From Bacteroidales bacterium (GTDB taxonomy: Bacteria > Bacteroidota > Bacteroidia > Bacteroidales > JAIOZK01): 64,000 bases of DNA. Both the position numbers and the translations under genes were made by a program. The DNA lies in assembly GCA_021740625.1 (NCBI GenBank), contig JAIOZK010000009.1, positions 62,001-126,000 of the forward strand, in the 5' to 3' direction. How positions within the stretch are numbered: the stretch's first letter is position 1; each line of letters begins with the position of its first letter. The notes under the pieces are model-generated. The model was not told the DNA's origin. It saw only the letters and a list, made by a program, of their open reading frames with translations, and did no database searches. Shown here piece after piece: positions 9,068 to 17,773 of the stretch.

Positions 9068-9996
9068 AGCGACTGTTTTTGCGTTTGTTTTTGCGTTTCA
9101 TTTTCTAGTGATTGCAGTACTTTCTTTTCATAATCATCCGGATGATTCTTGGAAATGTGGATCTCAGTTTGAAAGGCACGCTCATAATCTTCTTCGCTGT
9201 AGTTGTGGCGTGCCCATTTTTTACGCCATTTGCGATCGGTCACCTTCATCCAGAAACGGTTCATATAATCGGGGAACAAGATATTCATTAAAGCTTCCAG
9301 CACAGATTTCAAGGGTCTTTTTCTGTTTTTTATAAGATATTGGAAATTTTTAATCCCGGGATGGTTCGGCAGAAAATTCCGACTCCAGTCATTCATTTCT
9401 GCATATTCAAGAATCATTTCCTTGTTGTAAACTGGCAACAAGGTGACTGTTTCAATGGCTCCGTACAAATTCTGATTCTGGTTCAACAATGCCCCTGTAT
9501 CCACGAAATAATTCATGCAGTAATAATGCTCATGCCCAATTAGGAAAGTTAACTTTTTAAACAGATGGAGAAAAGTCCTGGCAATCCAGAGCCTGTTTGC
9601 CCTGGTAATGATAAAATAATCAATGTCGGGATTTTTGGAAGCATAAAACTTGGAGAGGGAACCGCTGATGGCTATGGCTCTGACAAATGGGAAAGAAGCA
9701 ATAATCCTGACAAATTTTTTCGACCGATCCAACAATGCATAAGCCCGACGGTTGCCTCTTTTTCTTTCTTCAGCCCATGCCGCCTGATCCTGAAGCATGA
9801 AAAAATCATCATGTTTAAAGACTATTTCCTCCACCAACAATTCCTCCAGAGCGGCCTGTACATTTTCCATACTGGCCTCCATGGGATTGAATGTATGAAT
9901 TTCCTCCGGGGTTAATGGATATTTAAAGATTCCGAAGTACTTCAGACATTTGGCACACCCCTCTTTCAGCTGCTGATTTGTTTTGATTTCAGGCAT
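9064..9996 (-). CDS. Pol-beta-superfamily nucleotidyltransferase in the polysaccharide operon
   Basis: 310 aa from the ATG at 9996, which overlaps the end of the sugar-transferase gene by 8 nt. The longer open frame runs back inside that gene and is rejected. The N-terminal 75 residues are charged and helical and may form a winged helix. A nucleotidyltransferase signature follows: SGSLSKFYASKNPDIDYF near residues 107-124, with the GS and DxD residues of the pol-beta fold. The C-terminal half is basic and ends in glutamine-rich sequence. Such stand-alone nucleotidyltransferases recur in some exopolysaccharide clusters, but their substrate is not established. Its placement between the initiating transferase and the epimerase suggests a role in making or modifying the polymer. 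That role is inference. Confidence 0.75.
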   Translation of the reverse strand: MPEIKTNQQLKEGCAKCLKYFGIFKYPLTPEEIHTFNPMEASMENVQAALEELLVEEIVFKHDDFFMLQDQAAWAEERKRGNRRAYALLDRSKKFVRIIASFPFVRAIAISGSLSKFYASKNPDIDYFIITRANRLWIARTFLHLFKKLTFLIGHEHYYCMNYFVDTGALLNQNQNLYGAIETVTLLPVYNKEMILEYAEMNDWSRNFLPNHPGIKNFQYLIKNRKRPLKSVLEALMNILFPDYMNRFWMKVTDRKWRKKWARHNYSEEDYERAFQTEIHISKNHPDDYEKKVLQSLENETQKQTQKQSL

Positions 9997-10690
9997 TGAT
10001 ACCACGAATGATATGCACGATTGTTCCAAAGATAATAAAGATATCCCCGTACCAGCTCCAGTTTGCAATATATTCCAGATCGGAAGTAATCCTGTTGTAT
10101 AAATCCTTCTGATCATTGACCATACCATGATAGCCTCTCATCTGTGCCAGGCCAGTCAGGCCGGGTTTCACTTTGTGCCGGTCGTGGTAATTTTCGATCA
10201 ACTTGGAATCCCGCACATTATCCCATAACATAAAAGGCCTGGGCCCCACCATGCTCATATCTCCACGCACAACATTTACAAGTTGTGGTATCTCATCGAC
10301 AAAATACTTCCTCATAAATTCGCCTACCCTTGTAATCCTTTCATCCTTATCAGTAACTCTTTTTCTGTTGGCTTCATCGTTAACACGCATCGACCTGAAC
10401 TTTATACAATAAAAACTTTTCCTGTCCCGGCCGGTTCTTTTCTGGATAAAAAATACAGGTCCTTTCGAGTCCAGTTTGATAATGACCGCCATGATAGGGA
10501 TCAGCCAGGGAAGGATCAGCAATGAAAGCAAACTTGCACTGAGCAGGTCAAAAGACCGCTTAAGGAGACGATAATGTAATTTTTCCAGTCTGTTCCTCTC
10601 AACCGGTTTATAGGTAATCGGCACCCAGGTATCCAGGTAGGCTTTGCCAACCATTACTTCTTCACGATATTTTTTTAAAATCTTATTCAT
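9989..10690 (-). CDS. Undecaprenyl-phosphate sugar-1-phosphate transferase (initiating glycosyltransferase)
   Basis: 233 aa with the short, single-membrane-hairpin architecture of bacterial sugar transferases (PglC/WcaJ C-terminal type). A hydrophobic segment at about residues 33-55 (SASLLSLLILPWLIPIM) is followed by KLDSKGPVFFIQKRTGR, FRSMRV, FVDEIPQLVNV and MSMVGPRP. These are the family's conserved motifs. The enzyme loads the first sugar phosphate onto the lipid carrier on the cytoplasmic side of the inner membrane. It lies in the minus-strand polysaccharide operon, overlapping both neighbours by 8 nt. No N-terminal four-helix CpsE/WbaP module is present. Confidence 0.93.
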   Translation of the reverse strand: MNKILKKYREEVMVGKAYLDTWVPITYKPVERNRLEKLHYRLLKRSFDLLSASLLSLLILPWLIPIMAVIIKLDSKGPVFFIQKRTGRDRKSFYCIKFRSMRVNDEANRKRVTDKDERITRVGEFMRKYFVDEIPQLVNVVRGDMSMVGPRPFMLWDNVRDSKLIENYHDRHKVKPGLTGLAQMRGYHGMVNDQKDLYNRITSDLEYIANWSWYGDIFIIFGTIVHIIRGINA

Positions 10691-11942
10691 TTTTGTCAGA
10701 TTTCAAAACAACATCAGTTTTGAAAGTACATACCAGAAGGCAAAACATCGTAATACCTGCCTGCCGTTCCAAAACTGATTCGGTGAAGAAAAAGATTGTT
10801 GTGACTATATAGACAAAAATTGGCAAAATTAGTTGTATACGAATGCAGAAAAAAACATATATAAATATTAACAAAAGTATAACAAGTCCTGCAAGGCCTG
10901 TGCCAACTGCCGTTTCAACAAACTGGTTGTGAAAATTGTAACCCAGGTAACCGCGGTCGTCCAACTCTGGATTACCGGTATAAAGATTATACTTTTCATA
11001 ATAGGCATCAAGGATTTCCTGCCGGCTCCCCGCACCTGTACCGAAAAGCCATGCATTCTGATCCTCCAGTATCTTGTATGCCAGCCGCCACTGAACCAGT
11101 CTCAGGGTGATGCCGTTTAAGGGTGTATCGTATTTGTACTGATCCAGGGTAATAACATCCCAGTCCGTGTTTTTCAATTCCTTAAACCTTTTTATAACTG
11201 GAGATGCACCCAGGATTGCAATGATGATCAATACCCCAAGTGCCGCTATTTTCTCCTTTCTTTTAAATTGAAGAAAGATCCTGATCAACACAATTGGGAT
11301 TGTTATCATTACAAAGAGTTTTGAAGCACAAAGCAGCAGCAGGATTGCAAAGAAAACCAACAAATAATATTTCAATTTTTGGACAATGGCATCCTGTTTC
11401 GTATAAACAAGGCTGATCATTGCAATGGATATGTACCAGGAATAATACACTGCACCCAATGTGTTTGGTTCCGTAAACTCATGGTACATCCAGTATTTCA
11501 TTTCAAAACCATCCATGGAATGAAGCAGTGCATCGGCAATCATGTGCAAGCCGGAAATGACAAGACACGTATAAAATCCCCGCATGGACCACTTTCGCGC
11601 ATTATAGAGGATGTTATTCCCGAGAAGAATGATCAGGGGTATAACAAGCAAAGAAAGCTTCCTGACCAGTCCGTTCAGCAATTCCTGCCTGTGCGGATCG
11701 AAGAAAAAAGCAATGGCATGACTCAGGAAAAACAAAAAAAGCAAAAGGCTGATGATGAGCTGCTTTTTCCTGACAGGAGGTTTTTGTAAAAAGGATTGAA
11801 TGATCAGCAAAATTCCCAGCAACCAGATCGCAGCCACTGAGCCCTTGCGGGATAAAGGCAACATGAGCCAGAGGATTGCCCAGAGCCAGTTAATCAGGAG
11901 CGGAAGAATAGAGTGCTTCGTAAAAGAGTTTTTCATAGGCAT
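10683..11942 (-). CDS. O-antigen ligase/polymerase-like membrane protein
   Basis: About 419 aa with roughly ten hydrophobic segments (LLINWLWAILWLMLPL, LIISLLLFLFFLSHAI and others). A large soluble loop lies around residues 240-340 and contains WLFGTGAGSRQEI and GYNFHNQFVETAVGTGLAG. This is the pattern of the Wzy_C/O-antigen ligase family, with conserved GxGxG and HNxF. It polymerises or ligates lipid-linked repeat units in the periplasm. GTG at 11945, ATG at 11942 and ATG at 11936 are alternative starts, and ATG 11942 is chosen. It overlaps the upstream glycosyltransferase by about 50 nt. The operon carries a second Wzy-like protein (14071-15291), so one may be the polymerase and the other the ligase. 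Confidence 0.85.
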   Translation of the reverse strand: MPMKNSFTKHSILPLLINWLWAILWLMLPLSRKGSVAAIWLLGILLIIQSFLQKPPVRKKQLIISLLLFLFFLSHAIAFFFDPHRQELLNGLVRKLSLLVIPLIILLGNNILYNARKWSMRGFYTCLVISGLHMIADALLHSMDGFEMKYWMYHEFTEPNTLGAVYYSWYISIAMISLVYTKQDAIVQKLKYYLLVFFAILLLLCASKLFVMITIPIVLIRIFLQFKRKEKIAALGVLIIIAILGASPVIKRFKELKNTDWDVITLDQYKYDTPLNGITLRLVQWRLAYKILEDQNAWLFGTGAGSRQEILDAYYEKYNLYTGNPELDDRGYLGYNFHNQFVETAVGTGLAGLVILLLIFIYVFFCIRIQLILPIFVYIVTTIFFFTESVLERQAGITMFCLLVCTFKTDVVLKSDKNE

Positions 11943-13002
11943 CACAAACTATGTCCCAATGATAATGATTTTTGATCTTTTCGAGATTAGTCTCCCTGCA
12001 AGTCAGAAAATCATCTTCTTTTTTATTTTTAAAGATAACACTCAAATCCTTGCTATTGGAAAAATAAAAGGCATTATTACCGAGGACGGATCTGTTAAAA
12101 GGGTTGTTGTGGGCGATCACATTGCATCTGCAAGCCATGGCTTCCAGCAATGAGGGATTTGTTCCTCCCACGGAATGTCCATGGATATAGAAACGACTAT
12201 ACCTGCGAATGCTGTCGATTTTCTCCTTTTCAAAAACAGCCTCCGCGAAACGCACTGAATTGTGGGTGCCATATTTTTTCAACAGCTTCTGCTTGTATGG
12301 ATTGTCGCTGCCAAGAAGGACAAGAGGAATTTTATCATCTGCGCTTATTTTTGCCTGTATGGCAGTTTCTATACTATTCTCAGGCACGAAACGGGCAATG
12401 ATCAGATCATACTGCCCCGGGACAAGATGCAATGCTTTTGGATGATCTTCCTTAAAGGAGGATGGGATCACAGCCCCGTAGCTCAGGTATCGGACAGGCT
12501 TATCATAAGTTTTTTCCAGGTAATCTTTTATGGGAAAAGAATCCGCTATCAGGAATTTACTTTTGAGAGTGGCAAGTTTTTCAGCGTATAATAAGAATTT
12601 CCTGACATAGCGATTATACTTGGAACGCTTCCACTCCAGTCCATCCATATTGGTGAGGTGGGTGCTTTTGCCCGTCCACAGCCTGTACCAGACCGAATCG
12701 CTGGTATATCCCAGATGCAGTATGATATCGAATCCTCTTTTCCGGCTGTCGCGGTTGCAATACAGGTCATACAAAAACTGCCCAAAAGTACCCAGATCTG
12801 TTTCAGGATTCTTTATCAGTATACGTCTGATGCCTTTATAAAAAGGATCTTGAACAGGATGTTCTCGGACAGTGTACACAGAAACCTCATGACCCTTTTG
12901 CACAAGCCGAATTCCCAGCTCCGTTGCAAATTGCTCATATCCCCCGTAGTTATTGGGAATTCCTCTTGAACCCAGTATGCCAATTGAAAGTCTAGGATTC
13001 AT
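11890..13002 (-). CDS. Glycosyltransferase, GT4 type with DUF1972 N-terminus
   Basis: 370 aa. The N-terminal GILGSRGIPNNYGGYEQF and the following LGYTSDSVWYRLW and LTNMDGLEWKRSKY are typical of the DUF1972 family, which includes rhamnosyl- and other transferases of capsule loci. The C-terminal half carries the GT4 acceptor/donor site region FYIHGHSVGGTNPSLLEAM. It probably adds a sugar from a nucleotide donor to the lipid-linked repeat unit in the cytoplasm. The linkage cannot be predicted. It overlaps the upstream glycosyltransferase by 11 nt and the downstream polymerase/ligase by about 50 nt. Confidence 0.92.
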   Translation of the reverse strand: MNPRLSIGILGSRGIPNNYGGYEQFATELGIRLVQKGHEVSVYTVREHPVQDPFYKGIRRILIKNPETDLGTFGQFLYDLYCNRDSRKRGFDIILHLGYTSDSVWYRLWTGKSTHLTNMDGLEWKRSKYNRYVRKFLLYAEKLATLKSKFLIADSFPIKDYLEKTYDKPVRYLSYGAVIPSSFKEDHPKALHLVPGQYDLIIARFVPENSIETAIQAKISADDKIPLVLLGSDNPYKQKLLKKYGTHNSVRFAEAVFEKEKIDSIRRYSRFYIHGHSVGGTNPSLLEAMACRCNVIAHNNPFNRSVLGNNAFYFSNSKDLSVIFKNKKEDDFLTCRETNLEKIKNHYHWDIVCDAYEKLFYEALYSSAPD

Positions 13003-14074
13003 TGTTCATTACTTTTTTGTATGCCGAAAGCGTGGCTTCCGCCGCCCTTTTCCAGGTGAATTCCGATAAAATTTTATTCCGAACTTCTGGATTCACATCT
13101 TCTGTCAAAGCTTTCTCCACAGCTATTTGGATGCTTTTCATATCATCTGCACTGCAAAAATGAGCAATTCCATCGAAATAATCACGGGTATCTCCTCCCG
13201 CACCAACCACCAGGCTGCACCCCATTGCACCGGCCTCTAATGAGCTCAAGCCTGTAGTTTCAAACCAACTGGGCAGGGCATGCACTTTTGCTGAGGCATA
13301 ATGTTTTACCAAATCTTCCTGTGGCATAAAGTCGTAAAACTTCACTTTGTTGCTGGCGATCCTTCTGCAATAGTCATAATACTTTTTGTGGTTGGGCGGG
13401 GCTTTTCCGATGATCTCCAGGGGAACATCCAGGGCATTGCATACCTCGATCAGGGCATGCTGATTCTTCATTCCGTAAACCTGGGCCACACAAATCACCT
13501 TTTGTTCCCTGCAAATCCCTTCCGGTTTCTTACCAAAAACTCCGGCATCGATACCATTGGGGACCACGTGGTAAGGCACTTCAACATTCAGATCATACGA
13601 CAAGCGCCTATATTCCGACGCGGAATTGGGCAGTATCATGCTGGCATTTTCCAGCACTTTTTGCATGCTTCGTTTGTGCCCCAGCAAATATTCACGGCTA
13701 ACCAGCCTGTCCTGCTTTCTCACATAACGCAAAACATTTTTGATATATTCACTTTTTGATCTGCCAAGGATTTTGAGCAAATGACTGCTGAATAGTCCCC
13801 GACCAAATCGGTCAAATTCGGAATAATCCAGGTAAATGGTACTTACCAAATAAGGCTTCCGGCTTTTTTTAATATGGTAGAGATGATCAGCCGGGCGGAT
13901 GATATTGAAAAAGTGCAGGAGATCAAAATCTTTGTGAGGGATCTTTTGGGAGGAAAGAAAAACTTCGGCACTGATCCCCCTTTTTTGAAGTTCAGCGGCG
14001 GTTTTCAACACCTGTGTAGTATCTCCCCCACTGGTTTCATACAATGATGACCTGGCAATCAGCGCTACTTTCAT
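12992..14074 (-). CDS. Glycosyltransferase, GT4 family
   Basis: 360 aa from the ATG at 14074, which overlaps the preceding stop by 4 nt (ATGA). The longer frame lies wholly within the upstream gene. The start gives MKVALIARSSLYETSGGDTTQV, with the glycine-rich loop of GT-B enzymes. The C-terminal donor-binding region VHALPSWFETTGLSSLEAG has the E-x7-E pattern of GT4. It likely builds the polysaccharide repeat unit on the cytoplasmic face. The donor sugar is unknown. Confidence 0.93.
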   Translation of the reverse strand: MKVALIARSSLYETSGGDTTQVLKTAAELQKRGISAEVFLSSQKIPHKDFDLLHFFNIIRPADHLYHIKKSRKPYLVSTIYLDYSEFDRFGRGLFSSHLLKILGRSKSEYIKNVLRYVRKQDRLVSREYLLGHKRSMQKVLENASMILPNSASEYRRLSYDLNVEVPYHVVPNGIDAGVFGKKPEGICREQKVICVAQVYGMKNQHALIEVCNALDVPLEIIGKAPPNHKKYYDYCRRIASNKVKFYDFMPQEDLVKHYASAKVHALPSWFETTGLSSLEAGAMGCSLVVGAGGDTRDYFDGIAHFCSADDMKSIQIAVEKALTEDVNPEVRNKILSEFTWKRAAEATLSAYKKVMNNES

Positions 14075-15291
14075 CCCGAACTCCTTTTTAACCGATCGTA
14101 TTCGAAAGTGCTGATCCTGGATCCGAATAACAGCGCCCAAATTCCGATTTCGGCAACATTGGTGAGAAAACTTCCCGTAAACTGGTATATGAAAACAAAA
14201 ATGAAAAGGCTCAGGGAAAACAGGTTGTTATAAATTTTCATTCTTACAAAATAATAGATCTCGAAAAACAATTTCAGCAGAAAACCATAAAAACCATATA
14301 CGGCTAAGATTTCGCCCATGGCATTAGGGATACGGACCGTTTTTGCATCCACACCGTAATAATTATAAAAGTCGACAATGAAATCATGGGCCAGAATCTT
14401 CACCTGTCCGGGCCCCACACCCATCCAGACATTGTATTTATTAACCAGGTCGAAAGCGAACATAAAAGAATGCGTGAGCCTGCCTTTGGCAGAAGTATCA
14501 TCGCCGGCAAAAATATTTTCTATACGTTCGAAAACCGGGTTGGAAGGCCAGATGAAACTGATCACCACCAGGACGATTACAAATAGAATCAACAGGTTGA
14601 AAAGAAAGGAGCCGGATGAGGCAGGAAGTTTTTTATAATAGATCAATCCTGCAGCTATCACAGCCAGGAAGATTGCACCGATCACTCCAAATGAGAGGGA
14701 AAGGATCAGTGGTATGGCTATCCCGAGACTTGAAACCAGGGGATGTGTGGATTTTCCTGACAGGATCTTCAGGATAAAATAAATAAAAACCGGGCTGAGC
14801 AAAAGGGCATAATGCGAAGGTTCATACGCCAGCAACATCAATCTGGGGAATTCCTGTACACCAGGTGAGATGGGTGTATAATCCCACATGAACTCACTCA
14901 GGCCTTTGAATGGCAGCAGCAGCAATGCAATGAAAATCATAACTGCATTGATGATCATGATACGGGGAAACATCTCCTCCAGGCTTTCATTCATTTCCTC
15001 CACCGCCTTTAAACCTGTAAAAAGAAAGATCCATACGGCGAATACCATGAGGGTGGAAATGATATAGGATTTCATATCAATTCCTGTGAGTAAATGAAAT
15101 GGTATGGGGATCAGCAAAAGAACGCCCCATTTTAATAATCTGGAAAAGCGATGTTTTTTATAAAGCCAGTACAAAAACACCGGACTCAGGATGGAGGTGT
15201 ATAAAAGTCCCTGGGGCAAGAGAAAATTGTTCAGAAAAAAATACAACACCACAAAAGGGAAGAAAATATAATATGTCTCTCTTTTGATCAC
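14071..15291 (-). CDS. Wzy-type polysaccharide polymerase (candidate)
   Basis: 406 aa with about ten or more membrane segments, such as LYFFLNNFLLPQGLLY, LMVFAVWIFLFTGL, FLAVIAAGLIYY and LFVIVLVVISFIW. A periplasmic loop contains NVWMGVGPGQVK followed by NAMGEILAVYGFYGFL, matching the G-x-G...G pattern of O-antigen polymerases. A run SHYALLLSPVF around residue 165 is also typical. Wzy proteins are poorly conserved, so the assignment rests on topology and on its position next to the flippase. It is coupled to both neighbours by 4-nt overlaps. Confidence 0.82.
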   Translation of the reverse strand: MIKRETYYIFFPFVVLYFFLNNFLLPQGLLYTSILSPVFLYWLYKKHRFSRLLKWGVLLLIPIPFHLLTGIDMKSYIISTLMVFAVWIFLFTGLKAVEEMNESLEEMFPRIMIINAVMIFIALLLLPFKGLSEFMWDYTPISPGVQEFPRLMLLAYEPSHYALLLSPVFIYFILKILSGKSTHPLVSSLGIAIPLILSLSFGVIGAIFLAVIAAGLIYYKKLPASSGSFLFNLLILFVIVLVVISFIWPSNPVFERIENIFAGDDTSAKGRLTHSFMFAFDLVNKYNVWMGVGPGQVKILAHDFIVDFYNYYGVDAKTVRIPNAMGEILAVYGFYGFLLKLFFEIYYFVRMKIYNNLFSLSLFIFVFIYQFTGSFLTNVAEIGIWALLFGSRISTFEYDRLKRSSG

Positions 15292-16730
15292 TCCGCCAGC
15301 AGTTTAGGTTTAAAGTTTTTATCCCTGATATAGATAATCCAGTATAAAAGTACGGTAAAAACAATAAACAAAGCTTTCACCTGCCAGCCGGGAGAAAGGA
15401 TGGCCCCCATCACCATCAGGGGTGGTAAAAAATTCAGGATCGTTTCGCGGAAGGTATTTCCGCGGATGATCCTTTTATTCACAAAATAATATTCAAGGGG
15501 CATAAAACAGATCAGGGCGATGATCTGCCCCCATATCAGGCTTTCGGCTGTGTTGTATATTGAGAAAAGTATGATCATCCCAATGATGATCCCTGATTTA
15601 TACATCAGTTCCAGGAGGGTAATAAAAGAAAGGGAACGAATGGCATTCAGGTACAGCTTGGGTACGATTGACATGATCATGAATGCCTCGAAGATCATGA
15701 ACAATTCAAAGAAATGGATCATTTTTGAAAATTTCTCCGGCCCCAGCCAGAGCGTGAAGAGGGGTTCACTGATCAGGTATACCCCCAGGATCAGCAAAAG
15801 CGAGAAACCCACCGAGGCAGCACGGATGGTATGAAAATGCTGGCTGGTTTCCCTGACAGCCGCTTTCAACCTGGAAATTTTGGGCAGGAACCAGCTTACC
15901 ACCGCTTCGAAAGCCATGTGCAGGTGATTTGCTATGGTTGAGGCCAGTACATAATATGCCACCGTTGCGGTGCCCAGATAATAAGCAATGAGGAAGCGAT
16001 CCATCTGGTAAGAAGCCACGGCAATGATGGTTTGCAGCCAGGTCCAGAACCCGAAATGATATAATTCCTTTCTTTCTCTGAATCTTTTCACAAGCTGCAG
16101 TTTGAAGGATGGGAGGCTTCTGTATATCAGCACTGCCTGTACCAGCACGATGATAAAACTGACCCCGGCATTTGCTGCAAAAATTGCCAGGATGGAGTAT
16201 CCCTTCATCACCAGGAGGATATGAAACCCGAGTGACAACAACCTGTTGATTATATTGAAAAGGGAGGCTTTGTTGTAATATTCAAATCCCTTATAGATAT
16301 TTTGCAGCAATAGCTCAGGGAATTTAAGGGATATCACGAAAGTGGCCACAGTGATGGTATTCCAGGTATATTCATCAAAGAAACCGGTTTCATGCATGGG
16401 AGCCATCAGCAAAACAAGACCTGCGAAAGCAGAAACGATCATCATGATCCCAAGCACGCGTGTTGCGGCATTGATATAGGCATACAATTTCTGCCTGTTG
16501 TTTTTCCCGACAGCCTCGGAAACATGGGCAATGATGGAATGCGACAAGCCAAAACCCACAAGATGCACACTGATGAAAACATATGAGTTCATCAACATCC
16601 ATTCACCAAATACACTTTCGCCCAGCCTGTTGATAAAAAAGGGCGTGGCTGCCAGGAAGGCTGCCGGGTAAATCAGTATATTCGCTAAATTCCAGCCTGA
16701 ATTTCTTAAATTTGTTGAGGTTCTGGCCAT
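15288..16730 (-). CDS. Wzx-type polysaccharide flippase (MATE/MOP superfamily)
   Basis: 480 aa from the ATG at 16730 (MARTSTNLRNSGWNLANI). The frame extends 20 codons upstream but would overlap the divergent Wzz-like gene and lacks coding character. About 12-14 membrane segments are spread across the protein. The N-terminal NSGWNLANILIYPAAFLAATPFFINRLG and the later YQMDRFLIAYYLGTATVAYYVLAS resemble polysaccharide_synt/RfbX flippases. It moves lipid-linked repeat units across the inner membrane. It is the first gene of the overlapping minus-strand operon. Only 32 nt separate it from the divergent chain-length gene, so the two promoters must overlap or lie inside coding sequence. Confidence 0.9.
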   Translation of the reverse strand: MARTSTNLRNSGWNLANILIYPAAFLAATPFFINRLGESVFGEWMLMNSYVFISVHLVGFGLSHSIIAHVSEAVGKNNRQKLYAYINAATRVLGIMMIVSAFAGLVLLMAPMHETGFFDEYTWNTITVATFVISLKFPELLLQNIYKGFEYYNKASLFNIINRLLSLGFHILLVMKGYSILAIFAANAGVSFIIVLVQAVLIYRSLPSFKLQLVKRFRERKELYHFGFWTWLQTIIAVASYQMDRFLIAYYLGTATVAYYVLASTIANHLHMAFEAVVSWFLPKISRLKAAVRETSQHFHTIRAASVGFSLLLILGVYLISEPLFTLWLGPEKFSKMIHFFELFMIFEAFMIMSIVPKLYLNAIRSLSFITLLELMYKSGIIIGMIILFSIYNTAESLIWGQIIALICFMPLEYYFVNKRIIRGNTFRETILNFLPPLMVMGAILSPGWQVKALFIVFTVLLYWIIYIRDKNFKPKLLAE

Positions 16731-16762
16731 CAGTGCAAATTTGATAAAAAAAACAAAGCGAT

Positions 16763-17623
16763 ATGAACGCGGATCAAACGAACAATCCATACCAAAACGG
16801 GAAAAAGGTCTGGCAGGCTTTGCTGAACCAGATGGAAGAAGGCAGGGGTTTTCTTTCGGGCATGTTTACTTCATTCAAAAATTTCCTTAAAAAATACTTC
16901 CTTTCATTCCTTTTGTTCGGGATCATCTTCGGAGGGCTGGGTACAGGTGTATTTTTCCTGAAACCCAAAACATATACGGCAGAAATGACGGTCTCCTACG
17001 TCCACTATGAAAAAAAGATCTACGCGGATATGCTGGGAAAACTGAATGATCTGATCAAAGCGGATCAGCTTTCGGGCCTTTCCAGCTTGCTTGATCTGCC
17101 TGAAGACAAAGTCCGGTCGATTGTTTCGGTATCCGCTTCAAATATCAGGCGGGAGCCTTTGCTGGAAGACCTGAGCACCGATAAGATCCCCTTTTATATC
17201 ATCGTAAAAGTTAAAGATCCGGAAATTCTGACTGATCTGCAGCTCGCCCTGGTCAATTACCTCAATGGTACGGAATTTATCAGGGAAAGGCAGCAATACA
17301 TGCTTGAAAAATCCAAACAAGAACTGGCTTTCCTGGAAAAGAGGCTGGTCCTGGTGGATTCCCTCAGTAAAATTATTGTCATCAAAAACGAAGGCTTCAA
17401 AGAAAATGATGCCATCACCCGCATGGAATTGTTGGAAGAAACCCTCACAATTTACAACCGCATGCAGGAAGTGAAGGGCAATATCGCTTTCAACAAGAAT
17501 ATCGAAGTGCTGGATGGTTTCATCCCCTCGGGCAGGGAAAGCGAGAAAGACTGGATGCACTGGTTTATGTATGGATTTCTCGGGGGTGTGCTGCTGAGGC
17601 TGCTGTTGCTGGTTTTTAAATAG
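16763..17623 (+). CDS. Wzz-like chain-length determinant protein
   Basis: 286 aa with two membrane segments, at about residues 45-68 (FLLFGIIFGGLGTGVFF) and 266-284 (WFMYGFLGGVLLRLLLLVF), flanking a mostly helical periplasmic region. YTAEMTVSYVHYEKK after the first segment resembles the Wzz domain start. Wzz/PCP proteins set the modal length of O-antigen or capsule chains by acting with the polymerase. The gene is divergent from the polysaccharide operon, which fits this job. No C-terminal tyrosine kinase is attached. The ATG at 16763 is used; the internal ATG at residue 24 is an alternative. Confidence 0.85.
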   Translation: MNADQTNNPYQNGKKVWQALLNQMEEGRGFLSGMFTSFKNFLKKYFLSFLLFGIIFGGLGTGVFFLKPKTYTAEMTVSYVHYEKKIYADMLGKLNDLIKADQLSGLSSLLDLPEDKVRSIVSVSASNIRREPLLEDLSTDKIPFYIIVKVKDPEILTDLQLALVNYLNGTEFIRERQQYMLEKSKQELAFLEKRLVLVDSLSKIIVIKNEGFKENDAITRMELLEETLTIYNRMQEVKGNIAFNKNIEVLDGFIPSGRESEKDWMHWFMYGFLGGVLLRLLLLVFK

Positions 17624-17676
17624 AGCTTGCTTCAAGGGTTGATTCGTCACTCGCTTTAAATCGCATTCGGCTATGC

Positions 17677-17761
17677 TCATCCTTTGACTTCGGTCAGGAT
17701 GACAGACATTTTAAAGAGTAGTATCGGGTTTCGGCTTCGCTCAACCCTGAGCAAAGCCGAA
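17677..17761. terminator. Two hairpins between convergent genes
   Basis: Hairpin one (17677-17702) has arms TCATCC and GGATGA around an inner TGAC-TTCG-GTCA stem-loop. Hairpin two (17730-17761) pairs TTCGGCTT-GCTCA with TGAGC-AAGCCGAA around an ACCC loop. They lie between the convergent Wzz-like and sulfotransferase genes. They look like dispersed REP-type sequences and could end transcription in both directions. Confidence 0.6.
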
Positions 17762-17773
17762 GGGTCATCATGC

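Noticed and set aside
10000-10128. Upstream extension of the nucleotidyltransferase
   Set aside because: It would overlap the sugar transferase by 140 nt. The ATG at 9996 gives the normal overlap and a plausible N-terminus.
16731-16790. Upstream extension of the flippase gene
   Set aside because: It would overlap the divergent Wzz-like gene, and the residues do not resemble a flippase N-terminus.
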